A stretch of DNA of 64,000 bases from contig CAZFMX010000008.1 of the NCBI GenBank assembly GCA_964520425.1, positions 1-64,000 of the forward strand, given 5' to 3'. The notes beneath the pieces were generated by a model. The model searched no databases. It was not told the origin of the DNA and was given only the letters and a program-made list of their open reading frames with translations. A program made the position numbers and the translations under genes. Below are positions 33,327 through 41,857 of this stretch, piece after piece (position 1 is the stretch's first letter; the number at the start of each line of letters is the position of its first letter). The DNA is from JAFGFY01 sp964520425. Lineage in GTDB: Bacteria > Desulfobacterota > DSM-4660 > Desulfatiglandales > HGW-15.

Positions 33327-35336
33327 ATGACAATAAAAGATCTCTATCCAAGTTTTTGTAATCCCTATCTCATTCGACCCACCCGGCCGATACCTGAAGA
33401 GATGGCCGTGCTTGGCGCCGGGCTTATCGGGCCCGATATTGCTTATTCTTTTCGGCTCGCCTTTCCGGAAAAGAAGGTGTACTTGGTGGATATAGTCGAA
33501 GAACCTCTTGAGAGGGCAAAGAAACGGTTTGAAGGCTATGTGCAAAAAGGGGTGCAGAGAAAGAAGCTGCACCCCGAGCAGGTGGAAAGCCTCTTGGGGA
33601 ATATCGAGTACACCACTGATTACAATAGACTTAAAAACTGCGATCTTGTGATAGAAGCGGCAACGGAAAACCTGGAGATTAAAAAGGATATCCTTTCCCA
33701 GGTCGAATCGATTGTCAGAGAGGACTCAATCATTACATCCAACACCAGCGGGATATTGGCGGATCAGATCTTCAGCCATTTGAATCATCCGGAGAGGACA
33801 GCCAATACACACTTTTTCGAACCGGCATGGCGCAATATGGGGGTCGAGGTCATTGCTTGGGAACGTTCCGATAAAGAAGTGATCGATTATCTTCTCTGGT
33901 TACTCGCCCAGAATGGAAAAGCGCCACTCGCTGTCCAAAATGTCTTTTCCTTTCTTCTGAACCGGCTATTTGAAACGTGGGGAAACGAAAACACGTGGAT
34001 GCTGGAACGGGCTACCAGCAGGGAGATGGATTACATCAGCGAAGAGTTTGTAGGTATGGGGCCCTTCGGTATTGTAAGTAATCCGCTGACGTATGCGTCC
34101 ATGATGCGCAGAACAGCTGAAAGAGCCGTCTATGCGCCATCCAAGCTTCTATTGTCCGTAGATAAATGGGTTTACAACAGGCCCGGAACCAAGGTTGAAG
34201 TGGATCCTGAGACCGCGGAATGGATCCGGATGCGCTTCCTGGGATGTGTATTCTCCCAGGCATTCGATATTGCTGATAGGGGTATCGGCTCAAGCACGGA
34301 TCTCAATTTTGGCAGCATGGTTGCCTTGGGTTATAAAAAAGGCATATTTGACCTCATGGCCGATCTTGGCGCTGAAAAGGTCAATGACATCATGGAGAAA
34401 TTCGATGCCGAGCGTCCCGGTTTCCCGCAGCCCACTATACCGATTGAAAAGTACCTCGATTTTCCGCGGGACATCCTGGTCGACGAGATGGACGGGGTGA
34501 GAATCCTCACAATTCGGAGACCCCAGGCGGCTAACGCTCTGAGCGATCATACCTGTAATGAAATACTTAGCGAGCTCAAAAAAGGCGAGGCGGATTTGTC
34601 CGTGAAAGGATTCGTGATCACTGGTTACGGTCCCAAGGCCTTTTGCGCCGGCGCAGATATCGGCGGATTCGTCGCTACCTTCGGTGACCATGAAAAGGGT
34701 CAAGCCCTGTCACGCGGCAATTCGAAAGTCCTGGAATACATCGACCAGATGTATAAGCCGTTAGTTGCGGCTCTCAATGGGCTCGCCATGGGCGGCGGCA
34801 CGGAACTGGCCATCCGGTGCCACAGCGTGGTGGCCATGGATAAGGCGTTTATGCAGCTTCCGGAAATCACCCTGGGAATGATCCCAGGCATGGGCGGTGT
34901 TGTGATCCCGTATCGCAAATGGCCCCAGGCCGCGGAGAAATTCCACGCGATGATTAGCAAGTCCGAAAGGATGACGATCCAGGAAGCCGTGGAGATCGGA
35001 ATCGTGAAAAAGACCACAAAGACTTTCCCCGATTTGATCGACGCGGCCATCGCCGAGGTGAAGCGCCTCCAGGGGAATATCCCCAGGATTACCGACGGAC
35101 CGGTTGAGATTCCTGAGTTCGTCGTTCCCGACGCACCCATGGCCGGAGACCTTCCGCTCAGTAAAGAAATCCTTGGGATTATAGGAGGGATCATCAATAG
35201 GGCTGCAAAGGCCGAAACGCTGGCCGAAGCCCTGGAGATCGCCTATGTAGGAGCCGGTGACATCTCCTGCTCCAAGGATTGTATAGAAGGGGTGAACGCA
35301 TTCCTGGAAAAAAGAAAACCCGAATTCGGCAAATAA
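33327..35336 (+). CDS. Fused 3-hydroxyacyl-CoA dehydrogenase / enoyl-CoA hydratase, HAD-first order
   Basis: 669 aa. The N-terminal NAD-binding domain (about 20-205, AVLGAGLIGPDIAYSFR, VDIVEEPLERAKKRFEGY, VIEAATENLEIKKDIL) and C-terminal dehydrogenase domain (about 210-390) are followed by an enoyl-CoA hydratase/crotonase domain (about 400-590: ILTIRRPQAANALSD, GYGPKAFCAGADIGGF, ALNGLAMGGGTELAIRC, PEITLGMIPGMGG). Both oxyanion regions and a catalytic glutamate candidate are present. E. coli FadB has the hydratase first; this reversed order is the one known in crenarchaeal crotonyl-CoA hydratase/3-hydroxybutyryl-CoA dehydrogenase. Start after GAAGGAGA. Partner of the upstream acyl-CoA synthetase. 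Confidence 0.93.
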   Translation: MTIKDLYPSFCNPYLIRPTRPIPEEMAVLGAGLIGPDIAYSFRLAFPEKKVYLVDIVEEPLERAKKRFEGYVQKGVQRKKLHPEQVESLLGNIEYTTDYNRLKNCDLVIEAATENLEIKKDILSQVESIVREDSIITSNTSGILADQIFSHLNHPERTANTHFFEPAWRNMGVEVIAWERSDKEVIDYLLWLLAQNGKAPLAVQNVFSFLLNRLFETWGNENTWMLERATSREMDYISEEFVGMGPFGIVSNPLTYASMMRRTAERAVYAPSKLLLSVDKWVYNRPGTKVEVDPETAEWIRMRFLGCVFSQAFDIADRGIGSSTDLNFGSMVALGYKKGIFDLMADLGAEKVNDIMEKFDAERPGFPQPTIPIEKYLDFPRDILVDEMDGVRILTIRRPQAANALSDHTCNEILSELKKGEADLSVKGFVITGYGPKAFCAGADIGGFVATFGDHEKGQALSRGNSKVLEYIDQMYKPLVAALNGLAMGGGTELAIRCHSVVAMDKAFMQLPEITLGMIPGMGGVVIPYRKWPQAAEKFHAMISKSERMTIQEAVEIGIVKKTTKTFPDLIDAAIAEVKRLQGNIPRITDGPVEIPEFVVPDAPMAGDLPLSKEILGIIGGIINRAAKAETLAEALEIAYVGAGDISCSKDCIEGVNAFLEKRKPEFGK

Positions 35337-35398
35337 GCGGTTTGATAAGAAATCGTTTCAAGACACTTATTGCCTGGGGATGCGGTCTCTATATACCA

Positions 35399-36622
35399 TC
35401 AGGAATCGATAGACGGATAAACACCGGGCCTTTCCATCATCTCTAGTACCCTCAATTGTTCCTTGGTCTGATGATACAGCTTCTCGTACTCCTTCAGGTA
35501 GTATTCCAAACAATTCGGGTTATGCTCGAGTAGGGCACGTATGGCTGCTTCGGGCATGGGTGGAGGGACCTCCCCCTTGCACAGATAAGGGATACTGTAC
35601 TCATTGAATGCGATGATCGTGTGAGTGAGCCATGTTTCGGCGCGGGCGAAGCCGGGCAATCTCAACGTATTCTCCTGTCCGAAAAGCAGGCAGGCGCGCA
35701 CGAAATCGATTGGTTGGGGAGAGGTATAACCCAGGCGTCGCAATTCCGGTGGCAGGTTCCAATCGTAAAACGGATTGAAATACCGAATCGACAGGTGCAG
35801 CATTTCGGGTGTGGCAATGAGCGCATTTGGTTCGAAGACTTCGGTAGGTAGAGGGGTATCGTGGTTCGGCAGGACCACCAGAATCCGCTCGCGTGACCTT
35901 GGCGGCATCAGCATGCGGATTATAAGGGGTTCCTCCAGCTTTTCAAGGGGAGGCAGAAGATCGTCGTGAAGTATTTTTGCAAGTTTCAAAACAAATTTGG
36001 CGGCACGATTGGGATCGGAAATCGCATCCGCCAGTTCCGATCCAATCGGATGCTGGGCCGCTTTCTGCTCCGCTTCCCTTAGGGTCACATAGGGTTTGTC
36101 AATGATACCCCGGGCGACCGTCCAGGCCTTCCATATCTCGGTGGTAATCTTGCGAATGTTTCTTCGGTTATTCTGTTTTATCGCCATTGGAAACAGTCGG
36201 TCGACCCAGAAAGGGATATATCGAACGGCGTCTTCGCGCCTGACCGGAATACAGGGCATCGGCGCCGGTTTGCCAGCGAGCAGGATCATGCTTCGACTTT
36301 CCTGCGAACCCATATAGGAATCGCTTCGAATAAATCTATCGAGACCATGGAGATCATATACCATCAAATGGGTAAGTGCGGGATTTATAAGCCGTAGGGT
36401 ACAGACCCATCGATATAGAGAATATAACTCTAAATGGTCACAGGAGTCAGAATCCGGTGTTCTCACGATAAGAGACAAATCGATGTCACTGCGACCGAAG
36501 GCCACCTCTCCCCTTCCGACTCCACGATTCACATAAACACTCTCGACGATTTCATGGCGGCATAGCGCAATTCCCATGATCTTCGCTGTCAGCCGGTAGA
36601 TAAGAACTGCCAAATCGTTCAT
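35399..36622 (-). CDS. Nucleotidyltransferase-fold protein of unknown function, paralogue 2
   Basis: 407 aa from the ATG at 36622; the open frame extends to a TTG at 36718, which would add 32 residues not aligned with the paralogue. The core VNRGVGRGEVAFGRSDIDLS carries the two putative metal-binding aspartates. It is about half identical, over its whole length, to the protein at 16969-18225, sharing VRREDAVRY, EIWKAWTVARGI, MPPRSRERILVVLP and a C-terminal LEYYLKEYEKLYH. It is transcribed from the duplicated promoter block at 36760-36788. Function unknown; the second copy suggests a conserved family rather than a chance frame. Confidence 0.7.
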   Translation of the reverse strand: MNDLAVLIYRLTAKIMGIALCRHEIVESVYVNRGVGRGEVAFGRSDIDLSLIVRTPDSDSCDHLELYSLYRWVCTLRLINPALTHLMVYDLHGLDRFIRSDSYMGSQESRSMILLAGKPAPMPCIPVRREDAVRYIPFWVDRLFPMAIKQNNRRNIRKITTEIWKAWTVARGIIDKPYVTLREAEQKAAQHPIGSELADAISDPNRAAKFVLKLAKILHDDLLPPLEKLEEPLIIRMLMPPRSRERILVVLPNHDTPLPTEVFEPNALIATPEMLHLSIRYFNPFYDWNLPPELRRLGYTSPQPIDFVRACLLFGQENTLRLPGFARAETWLTHTIIAFNEYSIPYLCKGEVPPPMPEAAIRALLEHNPNCLEYYLKEYEKLYHQTKEQLRVLEMMERPGVYPSIDS

Positions 36623-36759
36623 TAAACATTGCCCCCATATGTTTTTATTAGATTCCGAAGAATGACAATACTCAATCGCCGCGGATCTATTGACAGGCCT
36701 GTGTTGGTACGGAGACAAGAGTTGAGTCGAGTTGAAAAAATGCGCTTTTTGTGATTGGA

Positions 36760-36788
36760 AATGTAGGGAATTTATCCCAGTGTGTCAA
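36760..36788 (-). promoter_or_regulatory. Duplicated promoter block, copy 1 (nucleotidyltransferase paralogue 2)
   Basis: On the minus strand TTGACA, 17 nt, TACATT. The surrounding block (36741-36806) is repeated at 37799-37865 with the same -35, spacing and -10. Confidence 0.7.
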
Positions 36789-36848
36789 GGGGTAAGCCTT
36801 CTCATCTCTCACACTATGGGTGACAAAGATTGGAATCCTGTAGTCTAT

Positions 36849-37268
36849 TCAGATAAAGTGGCGAAAAAGGTTATATGACCATGCAATGGCCATTACAGCA
36901 AGAGCAATTGGAAACACTTTGCGTTTGACCTTCGCCCAAAGCGTTTCAATATATTTTTTTCCCGTGGCAACCTGAAGCAGAGCTAAAACAAATCCGACAC
37001 AGGTGGTGATATAAACCAGGATCGAGGCAGGATTAAATAAAATGGCCGAAATAAAATGTCCATTACCAATGGCGATAAATCCTCGAGTCATACCGCATGA
37101 TGGGCACGGTAGGCCGGTAATGAAATGGAAGAGACAAAAGGAGAGCTTTTGCGCCGCGCAGTCGAAATAAATCGATACCAGTATAATAGCGCCCAACAAA
37201 GCCAAGATAGCTGCCCCAGAATTTCTGGGATTAGCCATCCCAGCTTTAATCCGTTTTAAAAAATTCAT
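36849..37268 (-). CDS. DUF2752 membrane protein
   Basis: 139 aa with three predicted membrane segments (about 17-36, 58-92 and 115-135). The motif FHFITGLPCPSCGMTRGFIAI is the DUF2752 signature: a conserved CPxCG next to a membrane segment. Family function is not established. It starts 41 bases after the TM2-domain gene on the same strand, so the two probably share the promoter at 37817-37845. Confidence 0.85.
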   Translation of the reverse strand: MNFLKRIKAGMANPRNSGAAILALLGAIILVSIYFDCAAQKLSFCLFHFITGLPCPSCGMTRGFIAIGNGHFISAILFNPASILVYITTCVGFVLALLQVATGKKYIETLWAKVKRKVFPIALAVMAIAWSYNLFRHFI

Positions 37269-37309
37269 CGGTTTTAATAGGGTGATGTTAACAATATTTT
37301 GAGTAATTC

Positions 37310-37759
37310 CTAAATGGCTAGTGAATTGCCCTCCGAATCCTTGCAGCTTCCAATACCTAATATAATGACATCAATCAATGCCCAAATACCTAATCCTCCA
37401 CAGGTGATCAATTTGAGAATACCTAGGCCTATAAATCCCAGATAGAAGCGATCCACACCAAGAAAACCCAGAAAATAGGATAAAAGGAAAGCAGCAGCCT
37501 GGGATTTCTTCGGTGTACCGATGGATGATTCCCGCCTTAAGATTCTGCCCTCACCGTCCGTAATGGGACCAATACCGGCAATAATTGCATCAATAACGGC
37601 CCATATTCCGACGCCCCCGCATGTTATGAGCTTAAGTATTCCCAGACCGATTTGCCCCCGATAAAATCGGTCCACTCCCAAAGTACCTAAAAATAAACTG
37701 AGAAGGAACGCTGCCGCATGTGATTTATCTGAAATATTGGCACCTGTTTGATTATCCAT
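37310..37759 (-). CDS. Protein with two tandem TM2 domains
   Basis: 149 aa built from an internal duplication. Each half holds a TM2 unit: AAAFLLSLFLGTLGVDRFY then GILKLITCGGVGIWAVIDAI in the first, AAAFLLSYFLGFLGVDRFY then GILKLITCGGLGIWALIDVI in the second, so four membrane segments in all. TM2 proteins usually have one unit. The two halves are more than 80% identical, suggesting a recent duplication. Start after AGGAGG. First gene of a pair with DUF2752. Confidence 0.88.
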   Translation of the reverse strand: MDNQTGANISDKSHAAAFLLSLFLGTLGVDRFYRGQIGLGILKLITCGGVGIWAVIDAIIAGIGPITDGEGRILRRESSIGTPKKSQAAAFLLSYFLGFLGVDRFYLGFIGLGILKLITCGGLGIWALIDVIILGIGSCKDSEGNSLAI

Positions 37760-37816
37760 AAATTTTCCTCCTTTTTTAAGTATTGTGGTTGATAAGAATT
37801 CGCTTTTATGATTCGA

Positions 37817-37845
37817 AATGTAGGAAATCTATCCCTGCGTGTCAA
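37817..37845 (-). promoter_or_regulatory. Duplicated promoter block, copy 2 (TM2 / DUF2752 pair)
   Basis: On the minus strand TTGACA, 17 nt, TACATT, about 60 bases before the TM2 gene. Copy of the block at 36741-36806: shared pieces include GAAATGTAGG, TATCCC and GTGTCAAGGGG. Confidence 0.75.
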
Positions 37846-38119
37846 GGGGGAAGCCCCTCATCATCTGGAGTTCATTCCTTTATCCACCTTCGAAGAAGCC
37901 ACGGGCTTGTCCGTGTATAAATGCTCAAACGATTTCCCAACCGGAATCATGGGATTGTGCTATGCTACGCGCGATATCGTTTCAAAGCTGAGTCGGATAA
38001 CCGCGTCGAAGCTAAAGGAGAAGACGTATTGTGTAATAGACTACGGGTTTACCCATGGGACTCCATACCCTTGATTGGATCGGTGAGAGCAAGGGATTTT
38101 GAGTGTCATCGCGTTTCGC

Positions 38120-38149
38120 TTGACATACAAAAGAAAGAAGCTCTATACT
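38120..38149 (+). promoter_or_regulatory. Promoter of the tetrahaem cytochrome gene, shared CTTGACAYACAA type
   Basis: TTGACA, 18 nt, TATACT. The 28 bases from TGTCATCGCG (38104) to the run after the -35 (38131) are identical to those at 48242-48269 before the arylsulfotransferase gene. Confidence 0.8.
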
Positions 38150-38279
38150 CACATTCCAAATATGGTGTTTCCAGCAGTCAGTTATTACAATTGAATTTGC
38201 TGTCCTGTTTTCAATCAAGCCGTCGAGTATATCAGACTTTTCAATATTATATTCCTGAATTCGGCTTTAGGAGACGAAA

Positions 38280-38675
38280 ATGAAAAACATATGTGTTCTT
38301 TTTGCTTTTTGCGTATTTATAGTACTTTATTGTCTAAGTTCATGTACTCCTGTTTCAAGCCCCATGATAGAGCCACCGGCCGCAGAAACCGTAATGGAAA
38401 AGCCTTTGTTTCTGGGAGATAGACACAAGGCGGCGAACGTCGAATGCGGAAGTTGTCATCAAGAGGATCCTCCAACGAAAGCAGTTGCTACAGACGTTTG
38501 TATCGGTTGTCACGAGGAGTATTCCCCGTCCAATAAGGCCGGAGTTACTGACTTAATGGATCCCCATAATTCTCATATAACCTATTCGGACTGTAGCGCG
38601 TGCCACCATGCTCATAAGGCATCCCAAGAGCAATGCGCATCCTGTCATGGCGATCTGGATTTTAATATTCCCTGA
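38280..38675 (+). CDS. Tetrahaem c-type cytochrome lipoprotein
   Basis: 131 aa. Lipoprotein signal peptide with a likely lipidated cysteine in YCLSSCTPV (about residue 21). Four CxxCH haem sites: CGSCH, CIGCH, CSACH and CASCH, with extra histidines (DRHKAA, DPHNSH, HHAHKA) that can serve as distal ligands. The arrangement resembles small tetrahaem cytochromes of the cytochrome c3/flavocytochrome heme-domain type. Probably a periplasm-facing electron carrier anchored in the envelope. No partner oxidoreductase is adjacent, so its donor and acceptor are unknown. Confidence 0.88.
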   Translation: MKNICVLFAFCVFIVLYCLSSCTPVSSPMIEPPAAETVMEKPLFLGDRHKAANVECGSCHQEDPPTKAVATDVCIGCHEEYSPSNKAGVTDLMDPHNSHITYSDCSACHHAHKASQEQCASCHGDLDFNIP

Positions 38676-38727
38676 GTCTAGAAATGCACAGCGAGCGTAT
38701 TCTCCGCAGCTTGCTGCAGGGGAAGCT

Positions 38728-38775
38728 CGCCCCGTTAAATTGAAGTTCACGCATCCGCATGGATTTAGCGGGGCG
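38728..38775. repeat. Short palindromic repeat (CGCCCCGTTAAAT type)
   Basis: CGCCCCGTTAAAT (38728-38740) pairs with ATTTAGCGGGGCG (38763-38775). It is related to the cluster at 28931-29100. A smaller stem CCCTGCAG/CTGCGGGG lies just downstream near 38817. Confidence 0.65.
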
Positions 38776-38951
38776 GGCGAATTACAATAATCAACTTCCT
38801 TATATTTGGAAGATTCCCTGCAGCTTACTGCGGGGATTTTAACTAGAAGTTATTTCCTAAAATCTCTCCTCGTCCTCGCTCGGATGCCCCGCTTGGCTCC
38901 TCTCGCCTGTCGTGAGTTATCCTGCGTACGAATATACAGAGATCAGACTTC

Positions 38952-40196
38952 TTGAGAAATCGTCCTATGTCTACTGATACATTTACGGATCCAGAAGAAA
39001 GGCAGATCCCTGAAGGGTTTAGCAGGGCTGGGTTGACATTTGTGCTGGCAACTCTGACCTGGATCGGTCCATTTTCGATTGATGCCTATCTTCCGTCACT
39101 TCCCGCTATCGCCGAGAGTCTGCATGTTTCCGTCGATCATGTACAGCAAACCATGACGGCATTCCTGCTCGTTTTCGCCATCATGTCATTATGGCACGGC
39201 GCTATTTCGGACGCCTATGGTCGAAGGCGATTAACTCTCATATCGCTTTTATGCTTCTTGTTGGCTTCTTTGGGTTGCGCGATGGCAGACAACATGCATC
39301 TCTTGATGTTCTTCCGCGCTATGCAGGGTGCCACGGCGGGCAGTGGTATGGTTGTAGGCCGTGCTATTATACGCGATCTATTCGATGGAGCTGAGGCTCA
39401 ACGGCTCATGGCTCGAGTGGCCGCGATCTTTTCCATTGCTCCTATCCTGGCGCCGGTTTTGGGGGGCTGGTCCCAGGTTTGGTTCGGCTGGAGATCCATA
39501 TTTGTTTTTATGGCTCTATTGTCGGGGACTCTTTTCCTAAGCTGCCGGCAGCTGCTGCCCGAGACCCTGTCCCATAAGAACCGACAGCGTTTGGAGCCTC
39601 TTTTCCTGGCTCGTTCCTATTGGAAGGTTCTTACGAATCGGCCTTTTCTCGCGGCATGCGGTTCCATGGCTTTCACGAATGCCGGCCTGTTTATTTATAT
39701 ACTCGGCGCCCCGGTCTTCCTCATGAAGCACCTCCATCTGAGAGAAACACAGTTCATATTTCTCTTCCTGCCTATTTCCGTCGCGCTGATAGCCGGTTCG
39801 TGGATGTCGTCGCGATTTGCCGGAAGGATTTCGGGGAGACACACAATTTTTCTCGGTTATGCCATCGCGGCTTTCGCCGCAATGGGAAATTTCTTGCTCA
39901 ACTTACTGGCACCACCGGCACTGCCATGGGCCATAGTACCGATATTTGTTTATGTCATGGGCATGTCTCTCGCGATGCCCAGCCTGACTTTAATCACGTT
40001 GGACCTCTTCCCTTCCCAGCGCGGTTTGGCCTCATCCTGCCAGGGATTCATCAGTTTGGCCTTTAATTCCATTGTCTCTGCGTTTGTCTCCCTCACCTGG
40101 GGGACTACGCTTTCGCTGGCGGTCACAATGCTATTGATGCTGGGAGTGGGTATTGCGACGATCTTAACCTATTTTCGGCTTATACGCCATATGTAG
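38952..40196 (+). CDS. MFS multidrug transporter, Bcr/CflA type
   Basis: 414 aa with twelve predicted membrane segments. The Bcr/CflA (DHA1) signature is clear: a first segment with WIGPFSIDAYLPSLPAIAE, the MFS motif A region GAISDAYGRRRLTLIS (about 80-95), and RAMQGATAGSGMVVGRAIIRD (about 120). Inner-membrane drug:H+ antiporter family; substrate not predictable. An ATG five codons downstream (38967) is an equally possible start, as neither has a strong ribosome-binding site. Confidence 0.92.
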   Translation: MRNRPMSTDTFTDPEERQIPEGFSRAGLTFVLATLTWIGPFSIDAYLPSLPAIAESLHVSVDHVQQTMTAFLLVFAIMSLWHGAISDAYGRRRLTLISLLCFLLASLGCAMADNMHLLMFFRAMQGATAGSGMVVGRAIIRDLFDGAEAQRLMARVAAIFSIAPILAPVLGGWSQVWFGWRSIFVFMALLSGTLFLSCRQLLPETLSHKNRQRLEPLFLARSYWKVLTNRPFLAACGSMAFTNAGLFIYILGAPVFLMKHLHLRETQFIFLFLPISVALIAGSWMSSRFAGRISGRHTIFLGYAIAAFAAMGNFLLNLLAPPALPWAIVPIFVYVMGMSLAMPSLTLITLDLFPSQRGLASSCQGFISLAFNSIVSAFVSLTWGTTLSLAVTMLLMLGVGIATILTYFRLIRHM

Positions 40197-40220
40197 GCTC
40201 AGACCGGAAGGAGGCCCGGC

Positions 40221-40252
40221 TCTGCTTCGCCCCGGAAGAGGGGCGAAGCAGA
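40221..40252. terminator. Hairpin between convergent MFS and methyltransferase genes
   Basis: A perfect 13-bp stem, TCTGCTTCGCCCC paired with GGGGCGAAGCAGA, with a 6-nt loop. It sits between two gene ends facing each other. There is no U-run, so it may be a bidirectional barrier or protect the 3' ends. Confidence 0.55.
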
Positions 40253-40283
40253 TCGAACCGTTATTTGGGAAGGTCAGGGTTGC

Positions 40284-41612
40284 CTAGTATACGCCATATT
40301 CCTTGGTATAATCAAACATGGCGTGAATATTCTCCGCATTGCCATCATCCAGGGATGTACCAAACGCCATGACATAGCCGCCACCCTTTCCGCAGACATC
40401 TATCAGATCTTTGCAGTAGTCCTTGACGGCCTGTGGTGTCCCGGTCAACAGTAAGCCGGCTGGCATGTTGCCTCCGATGCACAGATTATCGCCGATCTCC
40501 TTCTTGGCGGTGGGCATATCCGTTCGATCAAAGAGCCAAAAAGTGGAGGCTTTCGGCAGTTCCTTCAGGTATTCCAGCCTAGAGTTGTACCCACCCTCGC
40601 AGAACAGGAAGGGAACACAGCCCGCTTCTATCAAGCCCTCCATCACGGCCTTAAAGGTCGGCCAGTAGAACTTCTTGAACTGTTCGTCCGACATGAACGT
40701 GTCCGCCCCTTTGTGTAGAGGCATAAACACCATGGGATTCTTGGCTTGATCGGCCATACTTACGCCCTGCTCGATACAGATCGGGACAAACAGCTCCATG
40801 CCCTTGATGACATTTTCGGGCTGCCGGTACAGGTCCATCATGATACCACGGGTGCCCCGCAGGGTGTCCGCCAGCATGTCGTAAGGCGCCTTGCATGCTC
40901 CACCGATACCGGTGGGATACCCATGTGCCCGAATATCCGCCTCAAACGCGCCCACCTGACCAATCCAGTTCATGGCCTCGTTACCCGCTTCGATCATGGC
41001 TTTTAAGGCCTCTTGCACGTCAGGTATTCCGAAGGAAATCATCTGAGGACTCACCGTGACGATCTCCCAGACGCTGGTGAATGGGGAGAGGGCTGCCAAG
41101 GGGGCCAGCTTATTAAAAGTGCGAGGAATATACTTTCTTATGAAGTAATCAGAGGGATCCCGGAGAAGCCAGTCATAATCATCCGGGGACATATACTCGG
41201 CCTCCACGCACTGGTAACCGTAGTGGTCGGGTAAACCGCCGCCGCCCGGCCATCTGTACATGTTAAAACCCAGCGTATCCAGGACCTTTCCCGACCCTAT
41301 GAAAGCCGGTGAGCCGTAAAAATCCGGGTCGTAGTCCAGAATGAACCGCTTCTGAGCGTCCAGCATTTTCGGATAGTCGTACATCGCCTCTTTGGGAGTG
41401 ACGTCATAAAGATCGGTCTGCATGAAGGTCCCCAACGGAAACAGAGGAACCCTGTCCGGCGTCTTTTCCAGCTCAACGGCATCGATAAACCGTTGTATAC
41501 TCCCTTTGTACTTAGCTTCAGTCTCGGGGCTCTTAAACTCGATCCCTTCGCCTTTTAACCATTCCGCGTATCGCGCCTGTCTCTTCTCTCTGGCTGTCGC
41601 TGAGATTTCCAT
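40284..41612 (-). CDS. Uroporphyrinogen-decarboxylase-fold methyltransferase (corrinoid methyltransferase-like)
   Basis: 442 aa of the UroD/MtaA superfamily. TIM-barrel pieces include RVPLFPLGTFMQTDLYD (about 55), KAPYDMLADTLRGTRGIMMD (about 230), AGCVPFLFCEGGYNSRLEYL (about 335) and NLCIGGNMPAGLLLTGTP (about 385). No coproporphyrinogen pathway genes lie nearby; instead a corrinoid protein (46381) and a methyl-THF methyltransferase (47040) are encoded on the same strand. The protein is therefore more likely methyltransferase I of an O- or N-demethylase system than a haem enzyme (inference). The classical HxC..C zinc set is not evident; only one FCEG cysteine is clear. Start after GGGGGG. Confidence 0.82.
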   Translation of the reverse strand: MEISATAREKRQARYAEWLKGEGIEFKSPETEAKYKGSIQRFIDAVELEKTPDRVPLFPLGTFMQTDLYDVTPKEAMYDYPKMLDAQKRFILDYDPDFYGSPAFIGSGKVLDTLGFNMYRWPGGGGLPDHYGYQCVEAEYMSPDDYDWLLRDPSDYFIRKYIPRTFNKLAPLAALSPFTSVWEIVTVSPQMISFGIPDVQEALKAMIEAGNEAMNWIGQVGAFEADIRAHGYPTGIGGACKAPYDMLADTLRGTRGIMMDLYRQPENVIKGMELFVPICIEQGVSMADQAKNPMVFMPLHKGADTFMSDEQFKKFYWPTFKAVMEGLIEAGCVPFLFCEGGYNSRLEYLKELPKASTFWLFDRTDMPTAKKEIGDNLCIGGNMPAGLLLTGTPQAVKDYCKDLIDVCGKGGGYVMAFGTSLDDGNAENIHAMFDYTKEYGVY

Positions 41613-41857
41613 CGTTTACCCCCCTTTTTCATTTATTAGCGTTTTCACGGCGTCCATAGCGGTCTCGCTATAAGCATCCACCCCGTGTATCTTTTAATGT
41701 ACTCATCATTCAGGCCCCACTGATTGTTGACCTGCCTTCTATGAGTGATGTCAACTTTTTAACTTAGTCGATGAATAACCATCCTGTCAATCCCTTTGCT
41801 TACGCGCAAGGATCCAATGGCCCATCAGTAGACTGAAAACGCGCCTCAGATGACGGT

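Larger units (their letters stand above)
37760..38279. other. Divergent promoter region, TM2 / cytochrome
   Basis: Contains the leftward duplicated promoter block (37799-37865) and the rightward shared promoter (38120-38149). No gene supported; overlapping frames through it lack ribosome-binding sites and domains. Confidence 0.6.

Noticed and set aside
40284..41612. Haem-pathway uroporphyrinogen decarboxylase (hemE)
   Set aside because: Sequence and context fit the methyltransferase branch better; no haem genes are near.
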